DNA of 64,000 nucleotides from CAVPJC01 sp963705155 (GCA_963705155.1 CAVPJC010000019.1:124001-188000); one strand, 5' to 3'; shown: positions 38,803 through 48,971, counted from the stretch's first letter. Program-made: numbers and translations. Notes: generated by a model from the letters alone, not told the origin.

Positions 38803-39522
38803 ATGAACCATCACCAGTCCACATCCCAGAGATTGATCGAAGACCTGAGCCTGGTCATTTCGGGTACCGAGCCCGGCGGGCGGCTGCTTTCTGAACCTGC
38901 CCTGGCGCGCCAGTTGGGCGTCTCGCGGGCTACCCTGCGGGAAGGCATGCGCACCTTTGAGACCCAGGGCCTCATCCGCCGCCGCCAGGGTTCCGGCACC
39001 TACGTTGTGCGCCCGATGCACGTCATTGAAAGCGGGCTGGAAGTGCTCGAATCGATTGAAAAGATGGCCGAACGCATCGGGGCGGGTGTCTCGATGGGCG
39101 TGCGCAAGATCGAGCGCCGTCCGGCGACCGCAGAAGAAGCCCGCATTCTGGAACTGCCCGACGGAGCGTGTGTGGTGCATGTTTCGCGCGTGATCCATGC
39201 CGAGGAGCGCCCGGTGGCCTACCTGATCGATATCGTCCCCGAAGACCTGCTCCATCCAGATGACCTGGGCGAAACGTTCCGTGGCTCAGTATTGGATTTC
39301 TTTCTGCAGCGCGGCGAGCCCACTCTGCTCAGCTCACGCTGTGAGATCAACGCCTCCACCGCTTCCCCCGAAGTGGCCCGCTCGCTGAACATCCAGCGCG
39401 GCGATGTGCTCCTGCGCTTTGAGGCCTTTCTGTACGCCACCACCGGCCGCCTGGTGGATTATTCCTTCAGTTATTTCCTGCCCGGTTATTTCCGCTTCCA
39501 CGTGGTGCGCCGGGTCGGTTAA
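38803..39522 (+). CDS. GntR/HutC-family transcriptional regulator
   Basis: 239 residues, intact. The winged-helix N terminus reads GGRLLSEPALARQLGVSRATLREGMRTFETQGLIRRRQGSGTYV, the GntR signature. A UTRA-type ligand domain follows (ARILELPDGACVVHVSRVIHAEERPVAYLIDIVP, LNIQRGDVLLRFEAFLYATTGRLVDYSFSYFLPGYFRFHVVRR). HutC-type regulators respond to small metabolites of the pathway they control. It lies 10 bases after the amidohydrolase stop and probably acts on the TTGTnAGACAA sites at 37310 and 37357. Confidence 0.88.
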   Translation: MNHHQSTSQRLIEDLSLVISGTEPGGRLLSEPALARQLGVSRATLREGMRTFETQGLIRRRQGSGTYVVRPMHVIESGLEVLESIEKMAERIGAGVSMGVRKIERRPATAEEARILELPDGACVVHVSRVIHAEERPVAYLIDIVPEDLLHPDDLGETFRGSVLDFFLQRGEPTLLSSRCEINASTASPEVARSLNIQRGDVLLRFEAFLYATTGRLVDYSFSYFLPGYFRFHVVRRVG

Positions 39523-39563
39523 AACCAAATCAAAAATCTATAATTTCACAATGGAGGTTTAAC

Positions 39564-40523
39564 ATGCGTAGTTTTTCAGGTCGTGATATTCTTTCGCTCA
39601 AGGAATTTGAGCGCCAGGAGTTCTTCCATGTCTTCGAGATCGGCCGAGAAGCTGGAGCCGATCGCCCGCAACCGCCGCAACAGCGATCATGCTCGACAGA
39701 AAAGACCCTGGTAACCGCTTTCTACCAGCCCAGCACCCGCACCCGCCTGGCCCACGAAGCCGCCATGCACCGCCTGGGTGGGCATGTGACCGGTTTCTCC
39801 GACGCCAAGATGACCCGCGCCGGCGATTTCTACCAGGAATCGATCAAAGACACCGTCAAAATGCTGGAGTTCTACGGCGATGTGATCGTCATGCGCCACT
39901 TCCAGCAGGGCGCTCCGCACGAAGCTGCCAAATGGGCCAGCATTCCGATCATCAACGGCGGCGACGGCTGGGGCGAGCACCCCACCCAGATCCTGACCGA
40001 CCTGTACACCGTGCTGCGAGAAAAGGGCCGCATCGATGGTCTGAAGTGGCTGGCGGTGGGCGATATGCGCATGCGCACGATGCACTCGCTGGGTTATGCC
40101 CTTACCCAGTTCGACTGCCCGATCACCTTCGTATCGCCGCCCGAGATGTCGCTGACCGCATGAATTCAAGGCCGAGCTGAAGCGGTTACAGCCTGAATTT
40201 CAAAGAAGCCGAGCATGTGGAGCAGGCCATCGCCGATGCGGATGTGATCCTGGTGGAGCCGGTGGTGCAGCCCGATTACACCAAGATCCGCGACGAGCGC
40301 ACCGGCGATGTCGGCCTGACCCCCGCCAACTACAAGATCACCCGCGAGCTGCTTGCAGACCAAGGCCAAATCGGATGCCATCTTGCTGCACTCCCTGCCG
40401 CGCATGGATGAAATCCCCACCGATGTGGATATCACCCGCTGGTCACGCTACTGGCAGGAAGCCTTCAACGGCGTGGTCATGCGCATGGCGCTGCTGGCGC
40501 TGGTCCTGGGCGCGATGGAATAG
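39564..40523 (+). CDS. Aspartate carbamoyltransferase-type enzyme, frameshifted
   Basis: About 320 residues. The carbamoyl-phosphate site is FYQPSTRTRLAHEAAMHRLGG; MRHFQQGAPHEAA, GGDGWGEHPTQILTDLYTV, GDMRMRTMHSLGYAL and, after frame changes, LLHSLPRMDEIPTDVD and NGVVMRMALLALVLG follow. These match aspartate carbamoyltransferase better than ornithine carbamoyltransferase. No other de novo pyrimidine gene is nearby; instead a second carbamoyltransferase and carbamate kinase follow, so a catabolic role (phosphorolysis of a carbamoyl compound to carbamoyl phosphate) seems as likely as PyrB. Breaks lie near 39650, 40155, 40190 and 40370. Confidence 0.78.
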
Positions 40524-40538
40524 GAGAGGTACACCACG

Positions 40539-41523
40539 ATGCAAACCGATCTTCGCAGACCGCGACCTGATTGGCGACCTGGATTTCACCAAAGAAGAAG
40601 TCGAAACCGTCCTGGATGTGGCCTTCGACCTGAAGCGCAAGCGCGCCCTGGGCGAGCCGCATGCCTACCTGCGCGACAAAGTGCTGGCGATGCTGTTCTT
40701 CTTCTCCAGCACCCGCACGCGCGGCTCGTTTGAAGCCGGCATGGCCCAGCTGGGCGGGCATGCGGCCTTCATCGAGAGCAAGACCACCCAGATTTCCCAC
40801 GGCGATACCCCCAAAGAAATCGGCGAGATCTTCGGCCGCTATTTCGATGGCATCGCCATCCGCCACGTGGATTGGGGCATCGGCAACGGCTACCTGAACG
40901 CGGTCGCCAAAGCCTCGCGCGTGCCGGTGCTGAACATGCAGTGCGATATCTACCACCCCTTCCAGTGCCTGGCCGACCTGATGACCATCATCGAGAAGAA
41001 AGGCCGCGACCTGCGCCGCAAGAAGATGGTGGTTTCCTGGGCGTATGCCGCTTCCTACCAGAAGCCGATGTCGCGTGCCGCAGTCGCTGGTGCTGCAGAT
41101 GCCGCGCTTTGGCATGGACGTGGTCCTGGCGCACCCGCCGGAGTTCAAGCTGATGCCCGAGATCATGGAGCAGGCCCAGGAGCAGGCGCGCAAGTTTGGC
41201 GCCGGCTTTGAGGTGGTGGATGATATGGAAGCAGCCTTCAAGGATGCCGATATCATCTATGCCAAGTCCTGGGGCGCCATGGTGCACACCCCCGACCCCG
41301 AAGAAGGCGCCAAGATCATCAAGAAATACTCACAGCTGGATCACCGATGAGCGCAAGATGGCGCTGGCCAAAGACGGATGCCATCTACATGCACCCGCTG
41401 CCCGCCGACCGCAATATCGAAGTGACCGATGGCGTCATGGATGGCCCGCACTCGGTGGTCTATGATGAAGCCGAAAACCGCATGCACGCCCAGAAAGCCG
41501 TCATGGCGTTGACGATGCGCTAA
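40539..41523 (+). CDS. Ornithine carbamoyltransferase-family enzyme, frameshifted
   Basis: About 327 residues. The carbamoyl-phosphate motif is FSSTRTRGSFEAGMAQLGGHA. SHGDTPKEIGEIFGRYFDGIAIRHV, MQCDIYHPFQCLADLMTI (H-P-x-Q-x-L-x-D), SWAYAASYQKP, FGMDVVLAHPPEF and YMHPLPADRN follow; it ends YDEAENRMHAQKAVMAL, as in ornithine carbamoyltransferases. The SWAYAASYQKP segment also recalls YgeW-type (knotted) carbamoyltransferases of purine-degradation clusters. GGAG lies before the ATG, 15 bases after the previous stop. Breaks are near 40555, 41074, 41339 and 41377. With carbamate kinase next, it probably works in the direction that yields carbamoyl phosphate. Confidence 0.8.
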
Positions 41524-41537
41524 GCGAGGAAGAACAT

Positions 41538-42502
41538 ATGAGCAGCAGAGACAAAGTAGCAGTAGTCGCCATCGGCGGCAACTCGCTGATCAAGGACAAG
41601 AAACACCAACGGTCGAAGACCAGTACCAGGCCGCCAAAGAAACCACCTACCACATCGCCGACATGATCGAAGCCGGCTGGGATGTGGCCATCGGGCATGG
41701 CAACGGCCCGCAGGTGGGTTTCATCCTGCGCCGCTCCGAGATCGCCGCCAAGGTGGAAGGCATGCACGAAGTGCCGCTGGATGTGTGCGGCGCAGACAGC
41801 CAGGGCGCCATCGGTTATGCCCTGCAGCAAACCCTGCAGAACGAGCTGTACCGGCGCGGCATCAAGAAGACCGTTGCCACGGTCATCACCCAGGTGCTGG
41901 TGGATCAGAAACGACCCGGCTTTCCAGAACCCCAGCAAGCCCATCGGCGGCTTTATGGATGAGGCCGAGGCCAAGCGGCGCGAGCACGACATGGGCTGGA
42001 GCGTGGTGGAAGATGCCGGCCGCGGCTGGCGGCGGGTGGTGGCTTCGCCCCTGCCCAAGGAAGTTGTCGAGCTGGACTCGGTCGAGACGCTGGTCGAATG
42101 CCGGCGTGGTCGTCATCACCGTGGGCGGCGGCGGCATCCCGGTCATTGACGCCGGTGACGGCGAGTACGTGGGCACGGCGGCGGTCATCGACAAGGATTT
42201 CGCCAGCAGCTTGCTGGCGCAGCAGATCAAAGCCGATCTGTTCCTGATCTCCACCGCGGTGGAAAAGGTGGCCCTGAACTTTGGCAAGCCGGACCAGAAA
42301 TGGCTGGACCGCATGACGCTTTCCGAAGCCAAAGCATTACCTGGCCGAAGGCACGCATTTTGCCAAAGGCTCCATGGCGCCCAAGATCCAGGCCATCATC
42401 TGGTTCCTGGAAGCGGGCGGCAAGCAGGCCCTGATCACCAACCCCGAGAACATCGGGCGCGCCCTGCGGGGCGAAACCGGCACCTGGATCGTCCACGACT
42501 GA
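41538..42502 (+). CDS. Carbamate kinase, frameshifted
   Basis: About 320 residues; converts carbamoyl phosphate and ADP to ATP plus carbamate. Motifs: VAVVAIGGNSLI, AIGHGNGPQVGFILRRSE, VCGADSQGAIGYALQQTLQNEL, ATVITQVLVDQNDPAFQNPSKPIGGF, then GVVVITVGGGGIPV, VIDKDFASSLLAQQI, LFLISTAVEKVALNF, HYLAEGTHFAKGSMAPKI and GGKQALITNPENI. Single-base changes disturb the frame near 41610, 41910, 42096 and 42333. GAGGAAG precedes the ATG, 14 bases after the carbamoyltransferase stop. A strong terminator follows, ending the catabolic operon. Confidence 0.93.
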
Positions 42503-42515
42503 TCTCCCGGACAAC

Positions 42516-42567
42516 ACGGCGCACAGTTCAAAGGTCAACCCTCAGGCTGTGCGCCGTTTTCTTTCTG
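42516..42567 (+). terminator. Rho-independent terminator after carbamate kinase
   Basis: A perfect 11-bp stem, ACGGCGCACAG (42516-42526) with CTGTGCGCCGT (42547-42557), is followed by TTTCTTTCTG. It separates the enzyme operon from the transporter operon starting at 42607. Confidence 0.88.
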
Positions 42568-42606
42568 ATGATAAAATAAGTTCATCCGAGTTCACGGGAG
42601 ATAACC

Positions 42607-44733
42607 ATGCGGCTCAGGCAACGACTCCGCCCATCCAGATGGCTGGGCGCGTTTACCCCCGTGCTGGCGACGATTGCAGCCCTGCTGGTGGGAGCTGTGA
42701 TGCTGTTAGCCCTGGGAGCCAACCCGGTGCAAGCCTACGCAGCTCTCTTCGACGGCGCTCTGGGCAGCGTAAATGCATTTGCCGATACCGTCGTCAAAGC
42801 CACGCCGCTGCTGTTTGTGGGGGCGGGCATCTGCATCGCCTTCCGCGGCGGGGTGATCAACATCGGCGGCGAAGGCCAGCTGGTGGTGGGCGCCCTGGCA
42901 GCCAGTGTCGCTGCCCTGGCGCTGCCCGATTGGCCCGGTTGGGCCATCATTCCGCTGGCGCTGCTGCTGGGGTTCCTGGCAGGGGCGGTCTGGGGTTTTA
43001 TCCCCGGTGCGCTCAAAGCCTACCTGAATGTGAATGAAATCCTCACCACCATCATGCTTAACCAGATTGCCGTGCAGGGCATGAACTTCTTGCTGAGCGG
43101 CGCCTTGATGGATCCGGTGCAAATCGAAAACGGCTCTTTCATCCCGCAGACGGCGCGTTTTTCCATTGCGAGCGACCTGCCGCGCCTGGTGCCCACCCGG
43201 CTGCATGCCGGCGTACTGCTGGCGGTGGTGGTGGCGGTGCTGGTGTGGGTGCTGTTGTGGCGCACCACGCTGGGTTACCGCATCCGGGCGGTGGGTCTCA
43301 GCCCGGATGCTTCGCGCCGGGCAGGCATCCGGGTGGAACGCTATGCCGTGCTGGCCCTGCTGCTGAGCGGCGCCCTGGCGGGTTTGGGAGGGGCCGTCCA
43401 GGTGCTGGGGGTGAACCATCGCATGTTCACCGATGGCTCGGCCACCGGGTTCACCGGCAGCGCCGGGTTTAACGGCATTGTGGCGGCGCTCTTCGGGCAG
43501 CTGCATCCCATCGGCACCATCCCGGCTTCGTTTATCTTTGGCATCTTGATCGTGGGCGCCAACAAAATGCAGCGTGTGGTGCAGGTGCCTTCGGCGCTCA
43601 TCACTGCCCTGAATGGGCTGGTGGTGATCTTTGTGGTTGGCAGCGAGATCTGGCGGCGCCAGTTGGCCCGCAAGCGTGATCTGGAAGAGATCAAGGAGGC
43701 GGCGCCTCCAGAGCAGGCGGCGCCTCCAGAGCAGGCGGCGCCTCCAGAACGCAGGCAGGCAGCTGGAGCCCCCGCCAGAGCAAATGGGGGATCAGGTATG
43801 ATCGAAGACCTGTTCACATCTGCGGTTCTGATCGGCATCCTCACCTCGGGCATCCGCCTGGCAACCCCGTATCTGTACGCCACCATCGGCGAGACTTTCG
43901 GCCAGCTCAGCGGTGTGCTCAACCTGGGGGTGGACGGCATCATGCTGATGGGCGCCTATGCTGGTTTCTACACCACCTACCAGACCGGCAGCCCGCTGCT
44001 GGGTCTGCTGGCAGCCATCCTGGTGGGTGGGCTGATGGGCCTGGCGATGGCCTTTATCAGCGTCACCCTCAAAGCCGAACAGGGCATCAGCGGCATCGGC
44101 TTTTACCTGTTTGGCCTGGGGATGAGCGATCTGCTCTTCCAGAAAACCCTCGGCACGGTCGAAACCGTCAGCGGCTTTCCGGAGCTGGACATCCCGCTGC
44201 TATCCAATATACCCGTGTTGGGAGAAATCTTATTCCAGCATAACGCATTGGTGTACGGCGCGTATGCCCTGGTGCCGCTGGCCTGGTTCATATTGAACAA
44301 GACCACCTGGGGGCTGAAGATCAAAGCGGTTGGACAAAACCCGGCGGCTGCCGATGCCCTGGGTGTCAACGTGAGCGTTGTGCGCTACATCACCGTAACC
44401 GTGGGCGGGGTGCTTTCGGGGATTGCCGGTGCATCGCTGTCCATCGCCCTGCTCAACGTCTTCCAGCAAAACCTGACCGCCGGCATGGGTTTCATCGCCG
44501 TGGCGCTGGTGTATTTCGGCGGTTGGAGCCCGGTGGGCGCGCTGCTGGGCTCGCTGCTCTTCAGCAGCGTCAATGCCCTGCAGTTGTGGGTGCAGGTGCT
44601 GGGTATTCCCATCCCCGCAGATTTTGCCACGATGATGCCGTACGTGCTCACCATCCTGGCTCTCATTTTTGCGGTGCGCAAGGTGCAGGCGCCGGCTGCG
44701 CTGAGCAAGCTCTTTGAGCGCGGCGAAGGCTGA
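42607..44733 (+). CDS. Fused double permease of a BMP/nucleoside ABC transporter
   Basis: A single open frame of 708 residues joins two BPD_transp_2 permeases that are normally separate. Half 1 (residues 1-~360) has TVVKATPLLFVGAGICIAFRGGVINIGGEGQL and YLNVNEILTTIMLNQIA. Half 2 (from Met398, MIEDLFTSAV) has LYATIGETFGQLSGVLNLGVDGIMLMGAYAGF and AAADALGVNVSVVRY. The linker has an 18-bp direct repeat (43701-43751) giving APPEQA-APPEQA-APPE. An ATGA at 43798, preceded by GGGGGAT, could be an overlapping stop/start in another frame, so one lost base could have fused two genes. The transported ligand is likely a nucleoside or purine. Confidence 0.85.
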   Translation: MRLRQRLRPSRWLGAFTPVLATIAALLVGAVMLLALGANPVQAYAALFDGALGSVNAFADTVVKATPLLFVGAGICIAFRGGVINIGGEGQLVVGALAASVAALALPDWPGWAIIPLALLLGFLAGAVWGFIPGALKAYLNVNEILTTIMLNQIAVQGMNFLLSGALMDPVQIENGSFIPQTARFSIASDLPRLVPTRLHAGVLLAVVVAVLVWVLLWRTTLGYRIRAVGLSPDASRRAGIRVERYAVLALLLSGALAGLGGAVQVLGVNHRMFTDGSATGFTGSAGFNGIVAALFGQLHPIGTIPASFIFGILIVGANKMQRVVQVPSALITALNGLVVIFVVGSEIWRRQLARKRDLEEIKEAAPPEQAAPPEQAAPPERRQAAGAPARANGGSGMIEDLFTSAVLIGILTSGIRLATPYLYATIGETFGQLSGVLNLGVDGIMLMGAYAGFYTTYQTGSPLLGLLAAILVGGLMGLAMAFISVTLKAEQGISGIGFYLFGLGMSDLLFQKTLGTVETVSGFPELDIPLLSNIPVLGEILFQHNALVYGAYALVPLAWFILNKTTWGLKIKAVGQNPAAADALGVNVSVVRYITVTVGGVLSGIAGASLSIALLNVFQQNLTAGMGFIAVALVYFGGWSPVGALLGSLLFSSVNALQLWVQVLGIPIPADFATMMPYVLTILALIFAVRKVQAPAALSKLFERGEG
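43701..43751 (+). repeat. 18-bp tandem repeat in the permease linker
   Basis: The unit GCGCCTCCAGAGCAGGCG occurs nearly three times in a row and stays in frame, encoding A-P-P-E-Q-A. It lies exactly at the junction of the two permease halves. Confidence 0.8.
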
Positions 44734-44816
44734 AGCATGGGTTAGAATAGACCCCGTGTTCTTGATGTGGTTCAACCACAGTGATCTGTGGATTTAGAAT
44801 ATAGAGGAGAGAAGAG

Positions 44817-45861
44817 ATGAAAAAGTTTACAGTTGTAATGGTCTGGCTTGTGGTGCTTGCCATGGCGCTGACCGCCTGCGCGCCGCAGGCTACCCCGGCG
44901 CCGGTGGAACCTGCCGCCACCCAGGCCCCGGCCCCCACCGCGGTCCCCGCAGAGCCTTTCCGCGTGGCTGTGGTGATGCCCAGCAAGATCAATGACCTGG
45001 CTTTCAGCCAGATCGATGTTCGATGCCCTCACCATCATCCAGAATGAGATGGGCAAAGAAAAGTTCGAGTTCGTGTACTCTGACGGGGTTTTTGTTGTGG
45101 ATGACGCTGCTGCGGCCATCCGCGACTATGCCTCCCAGGGTTACGACCTGGTCATCGGTCACGGCTCACAGTACGGCGCCTCCCTGGTTGAAATCGCCCC
45201 CGATTTCCCTAACACCAGCTTTGCCTGGGGCACCACCGTCGATACCTTCACCGATAAGGGCATCACCAATGTCTTTGCTTACGAAGCCCGCTCCGAGCAG
45301 GGTGGTTACGTCAATGGTGTTGTCGCTGCCATGCTCACCAAGAGCAATGTGATCGGCGTGGTTGGCCCGATTGAGACCGGGGATGCCAAGCTCTACGTGG
45401 ATGGCTTCAAGGCCGGCGTGGCTGCCACCAAACCCGAGGTGACCGTCAATGTCAACTGGATCGGCTCTTTCAGCGATGTGGCTCTGGCTTCCGAAGCCGC
45501 CCAGACGCACATCAACGCCGGGGCTGATGCGCTCACCGGTACGGCCCAGATGGTGGTAGGCGCGGTGGGTGTCGCCAAAGAAAAGGGAGTTATGTGGTTC
45601 GGCACCCAGTCTGACCAGACTTCGCTGGCCCCGGAGATCGTGGTTGCCAGCCAGGTGTACAAGTGGGATGTGGTGCTGCGCCAGATCATCGATCTGGTCA
45701 AAGCCGGCACGCTGGGCGGCACAGCCTTCCAGGCCGATCTGGCCAACGGCGGCGAGACGATTGAATTCAATCCTGCCTACACCCTGGATGTCGCAGTCAC
45801 TGCCGCCGCCCAGACTGCCATCAAGGGCATTTCTGACGGTTCGATCAAGGTTCTTCCGTAA
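44817..45861 (+). CDS. BMP-family ABC substrate-binding lipoprotein (1)
   Basis: About 347 residues. The lipobox is LAMALTACAP (Cys at ~21), with an Ala/Pro-rich linker, then the BMP fold: FRVAVVMPSKINDLAFSQ, QGYDLVIGHGSQYGASLVEIAPDFPNTSFAWG, YVNGVVAAMLTKSNVIGVVGPIETGDAK, WIGSFSDVALASEAAQTHINAGADAL and GVMWFGTQSDQTSLAPE. BMP/TmpC/PnrA proteins bind purine nucleosides and similar ligands. One extra base near 45019 breaks the frame. GAGGAGAG precedes the ATG. It is encoded 83 bases after the double permease. Confidence 0.88.
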
Positions 45862-45890
45862 GTAGTTTGCAGTTCATTGGTACCGTTCAT

Positions 45891-45918
45891 CTCTCCCCGC
45901 CAATCCGGGCGGGGAGAG
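45891..45918 (+). terminator. Hairpin between binding-protein and ATPase genes (1)
   Basis: An 11-bp perfect stem, CTCTCCCCGCC (45891-45901) with GGCGGGGAGAG (45908-45918), has a six-base loop and no U run. It is probably an mRNA-stabilising or attenuating hairpin that raises binding-protein over ATPase expression. Confidence 0.6.
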
Positions 45919-45952
45919 ATAGCGAGCCGACGCATAAGGAAACTGGTTTCCC

Positions 45953-47498
45953 GTGACTCTAGCTGCCCCAATCCACCGTATCTCCAGAGTTGAGCTGCGC
46001 GGTATCGTTAAGCGCTTCCCGGGTGTGGTGGCCAATGACCACATCAACTTTGAGGTCAGAGCCGGTGAAGTGCATGCACTGCTGGGCGAAAATGGCGCCG
46101 GTAAAACCACGCTCATGCGCATCCTGTTTGGCCTGTACCAGCCGGATGAAGGCCAGATTTTGCTGGATGACCGGCCTGTCACCATCCATTCCCCGGCCGA
46201 TTCGATCCGCCTGGGTCTGGGCATGATCCACCAGCACTTCATGCTGGTGCCCACCCTGACGGTAGCCGAAAACGTGGCCCTCGGGCTGCCCTCCAGCCGG
46301 GGTGTGCTGCTGGATCTGGACGTGGTCTCCCGCCGCATCCAACAACTTTCTGAAGCCTACGGCCTGAATGTGGATCCCGGAGAGCTCGTCTGGCAGCTTT
46401 CGGTGGGTGAGCAGCAGCGGGTTGAAATCCTCAAAGCCCTGTACCGCGGCGCGGCCTTGCTGATCCTGGATGAGCCCACCGCGGTGCTCACCCCGCAGGA
46501 GGTGGACGAGCTTTTCATCACCTTCCGGCGCATGGCTGCCGAGGGTCATGCCCTCATATTTATCAGCCACAAGCTGCACGAAGTGCTTTCCATCAGCGAC
46601 CGGGTCACCGTGCTGCGCTCCGGGCGCATCATCAAGACCCTGGAGACGCGCGAGCACCACCCGTGAAGAATTGGCCCGTTTGATGGTTGGCCGTGAGGTG
46701 CTTCTGCGGGTAGACCGCCCGGTGGTGGAGCCTGGCAAAACGCGCCTGCAAATTGAGAACCTGTGTGTGTCGGGCGATAAAGGTTTGCCGGCTGTGCGCG
46801 GCGTCAATCTGGAGGTGCGCGCCGGTGAAATCTTGGGGATCGCGGGGGTTTCTGGCAACGGCCAGCGCGAGCTGGCAGAAGCCCTGGCTGGCCTGCGCCG
46901 CCCCACGCAGGGCAGTATCACCATCGACGGTGCCAACGTGACCACCTGGTCGCCTGAAAAACTGATCGCCCACGGCCTGGCTTACATCTCCGAAGCGCGC
47001 TTTCGCGATGGTGTCGTCAAGGATCTGACCGTGGAAGAAAACCTGATGCTCGAAGAACACGGGCGCCCGCCATTTTCGCGCGGCATCTTTTTGAACTTCC
47101 CCAAAATTGCCGAGCACTGCTCCCGGCTGATTAAGGAATACGAAGTCAAAACCCCCTCCCGGCAAACCCCTTTGCGCAACCTTTCGGGAGGCAACATACA
47201 AAAATTGATCATGGCGAGAGAGCTGAACCGCCAGCCGGGTGTCCTGATTGCCGCCCAGCCCACGCGGGGTGTGGATATTGGCAGCACCGAGTACATTCAC
47301 CAGCGGCTGGTGGCGCAACGCCGCCAGGGCACTGCCACGCTGCTCATCTCGGAAGACCTGGATGAAGTGCGCAACCTTTCTGACCGGATTGCCGTCATGT
47401 ACGAGGGCCGCATCATCGGGGTGGTGAACAGCGCCGAAGCCAGTGTGGAACAGCTGGGCCTGATGATGGCGGGCGTGTCTCCGCAAGAAAATTCCTGA
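45953..47498 (+). CDS. Double-domain ABC ATPase of the BMP transporter (1), frameshifted
   Basis: About 515 residues with two ATPase domains (RbsA/NupO-like). Domain 1: IVKRFPGVVANDHINF, Walker A LLGENGAGKTT, IHQHFMLVPTLTVAEN, signature LSVGEQQRVEILKALYRG, Walker B LLILDEPTAVL. Domain 2: degenerate Walker A GIAGVSGNGQRE, YISEARFRDGVVKDLTVEEN, signature NLSGGNIQKLIMARELN and degenerate Walker B LIAAQPTRGVD, as usual in this family. One break lies near 46663 (TREELARLMVGRE follows). The start is GTG at 45953 with AAGGA ten bases upstream. Confidence 0.9.
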
Positions 47499-47581
47499 CA
47501 CACTGCATGCAGAAATAGGAAAAAGCACACTTATCCGAACCGGCAGATATTCATTAGAATGAAGTGTCCGGTATAGAGATT

Positions 47582-48814
47582 ATGTCCTTAAAAAGATTCC
47601 TTCTCATGGCGATTGCGACCCTGCTGCTGCTGGTTGGTTTTACAGTGGTCTGGCGTGTGCAGTGTCCGGGATACAGGGGTCTCAAGATACCTGCGGCGCA
47701 AGCAGGTAAATTCAACATCGCCATGGTGCTGAGCCGGAAAATTGCCGGCGATAAATGGTCGCGCGGGCATTTCGATGCCCTGCTTTACCTTCAGAAATTT
47801 TTACCCGATGCCAATATCTATTTTCTGGAAAACATACCCGAGTTCTGCGACAGCCAGGCGGTTTTCACAGGGTTGGCTCGCCAGGGATATGACCTGGTGT
47901 TGGGGACGGCTTTTGGTTACATGGATTCGATGGAGATGGCTGCGAACGATTTTCCCGAGGTCACCTTTATTCACGTCCTGGGGATCAAATCTAACCGCCT
48001 GAACTTTGATAACCTGTACGGCGCGCTGGAAGATATGGTTTACCTGGCGGGCATGCTGGCTGGAGCGCGTGCCAATGCCGATGCCCGCCCCGAATTGGGC
48101 TTTATCGCCACGCTGCCCGTGCCCGAGGAATTTCGCATGATCAACGCCGCAGCCCTGGGGATGGCAAAGACCTGCCCATCCTGTAAAATGGACGTGCGCT
48201 GGATGCAGACCTGGAAAGACGATGGGCTGGAAGAGAAACTGGCGATGGAGTTGTATGAAGCTGGGGCGCATATCGTCTTTTCTGGCGGCGAAGGGAACGG
48301 CCTGCTGGCCGCCGCCGCAACCCGAGGCCGCCTGGCCGTTCCATTGGGCAGCCTGGAGCAGTGCCAGGAAACCACAGCCTGCCTGACGGCGCCTTATTGG
48401 AACTGGGGGCCGGTCTACGCCGCCATCGCCCGCAGGGTGCAGAATGGCGAATACCGCCCATCATCGCTCTACTTCCATGCCGACAGCGGCGGACTTGGGC
48501 TGGTCGGGTTTATGCCGGGGCAGCGGCCGGCTCCGGGCGCCTCCGATCTGCCCGCTGAGACTTTGGATGAGGTTGCAGGTCTTCTGGCCCGCATGCAGGA
48601 CCCAAATCAGCAGGCCTGGCTGGAGGTTTTTTCAGGCCCGATCGTGGATAACCGCGGCAGGACGATTGTACCGGCTGGTGAGCACCTGACCCGGACGGAT
48701 ACCGACCAGTTCCCGCCCGGCGGACCGGACGAGGCCTGCCAGTCTGCCTGCATGTATTGGTTTGCATCGGGCGTCACCGCCGAATTGCCCGATATTGGGA
48801 AGGTGCGCAAGTGA
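47582..48814 (+). CDS. BMP-family binding protein, membrane-anchored, six-cysteine type (2)
   Basis: 410 residues, intact. The N-terminal segment FLLMAIATLLLLVGFTVVW has no lipobox and could be an uncleaved anchor. The BMP core is FNIAMVLSRKIAGDKWSRGHFDALLYL, LARQGYDLVLGTAFGYMDSMEMAANDFPEVTFIHVLG and YLAGMLAGARANADARPELGFIATLPVPEE. Cysteine motifs TCPSCKMDVRWMQTW, CQETTACLTAPYWNWGPVYAAIA and CQSACMYWF are shared with the next protein but not with binding protein 1. I chose the ATG at 47582. It follows the ATPase gene by 83 bases and may be an accessory receptor for the same transporter. Confidence 0.82.
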   Translation: MSLKRFLLMAIATLLLLVGFTVVWRVQCPGYRGLKIPAAQAGKFNIAMVLSRKIAGDKWSRGHFDALLYLQKFLPDANIYFLENIPEFCDSQAVFTGLARQGYDLVLGTAFGYMDSMEMAANDFPEVTFIHVLGIKSNRLNFDNLYGALEDMVYLAGMLAGARANADARPELGFIATLPVPEEFRMINAAALGMAKTCPSCKMDVRWMQTWKDDGLEEKLAMELYEAGAHIVFSGGEGNGLLAAAATRGRLAVPLGSLEQCQETTACLTAPYWNWGPVYAAIARRVQNGEYRPSSLYFHADSGGLGLVGFMPGQRPAPGASDLPAETLDEVAGLLARMQDPNQQAWLEVFSGPIVDNRGRTIVPAGEHLTRTDTDQFPPGGPDEACQSACMYWFASGVTAELPDIGKVRK

Positions 48815-48971
48815 CCATTTTGATTTACAATTAACCCAGATGCGCCGGGCTGCCTGCCAGCCGCTGGCGCAAACCAGAAGGAGGTGCCAGGGATTCTACA
48901 AATAAAACGAAAGTGGTAAGTTGTCATCGAACGGCTAACCAAGTAAAAAAATAAATGAGGAGAAGTAAACA

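Noticed and set aside
39564..40523. Firm assignment as pyrB of pyrimidine biosynthesis
   Set aside because: The sequence motifs allow it, but the operon (deaminase, regulator, second carbamoyltransferase, carbamate kinase) speaks for catabolism, so no symbol was given.
45862..45952. Full rho-independent terminator between binding protein 1 and its ATPase
   Set aside because: The stem is strong but no U run follows, and the downstream ATPase has no evident promoter of its own; a stabilising hairpin is more likely.
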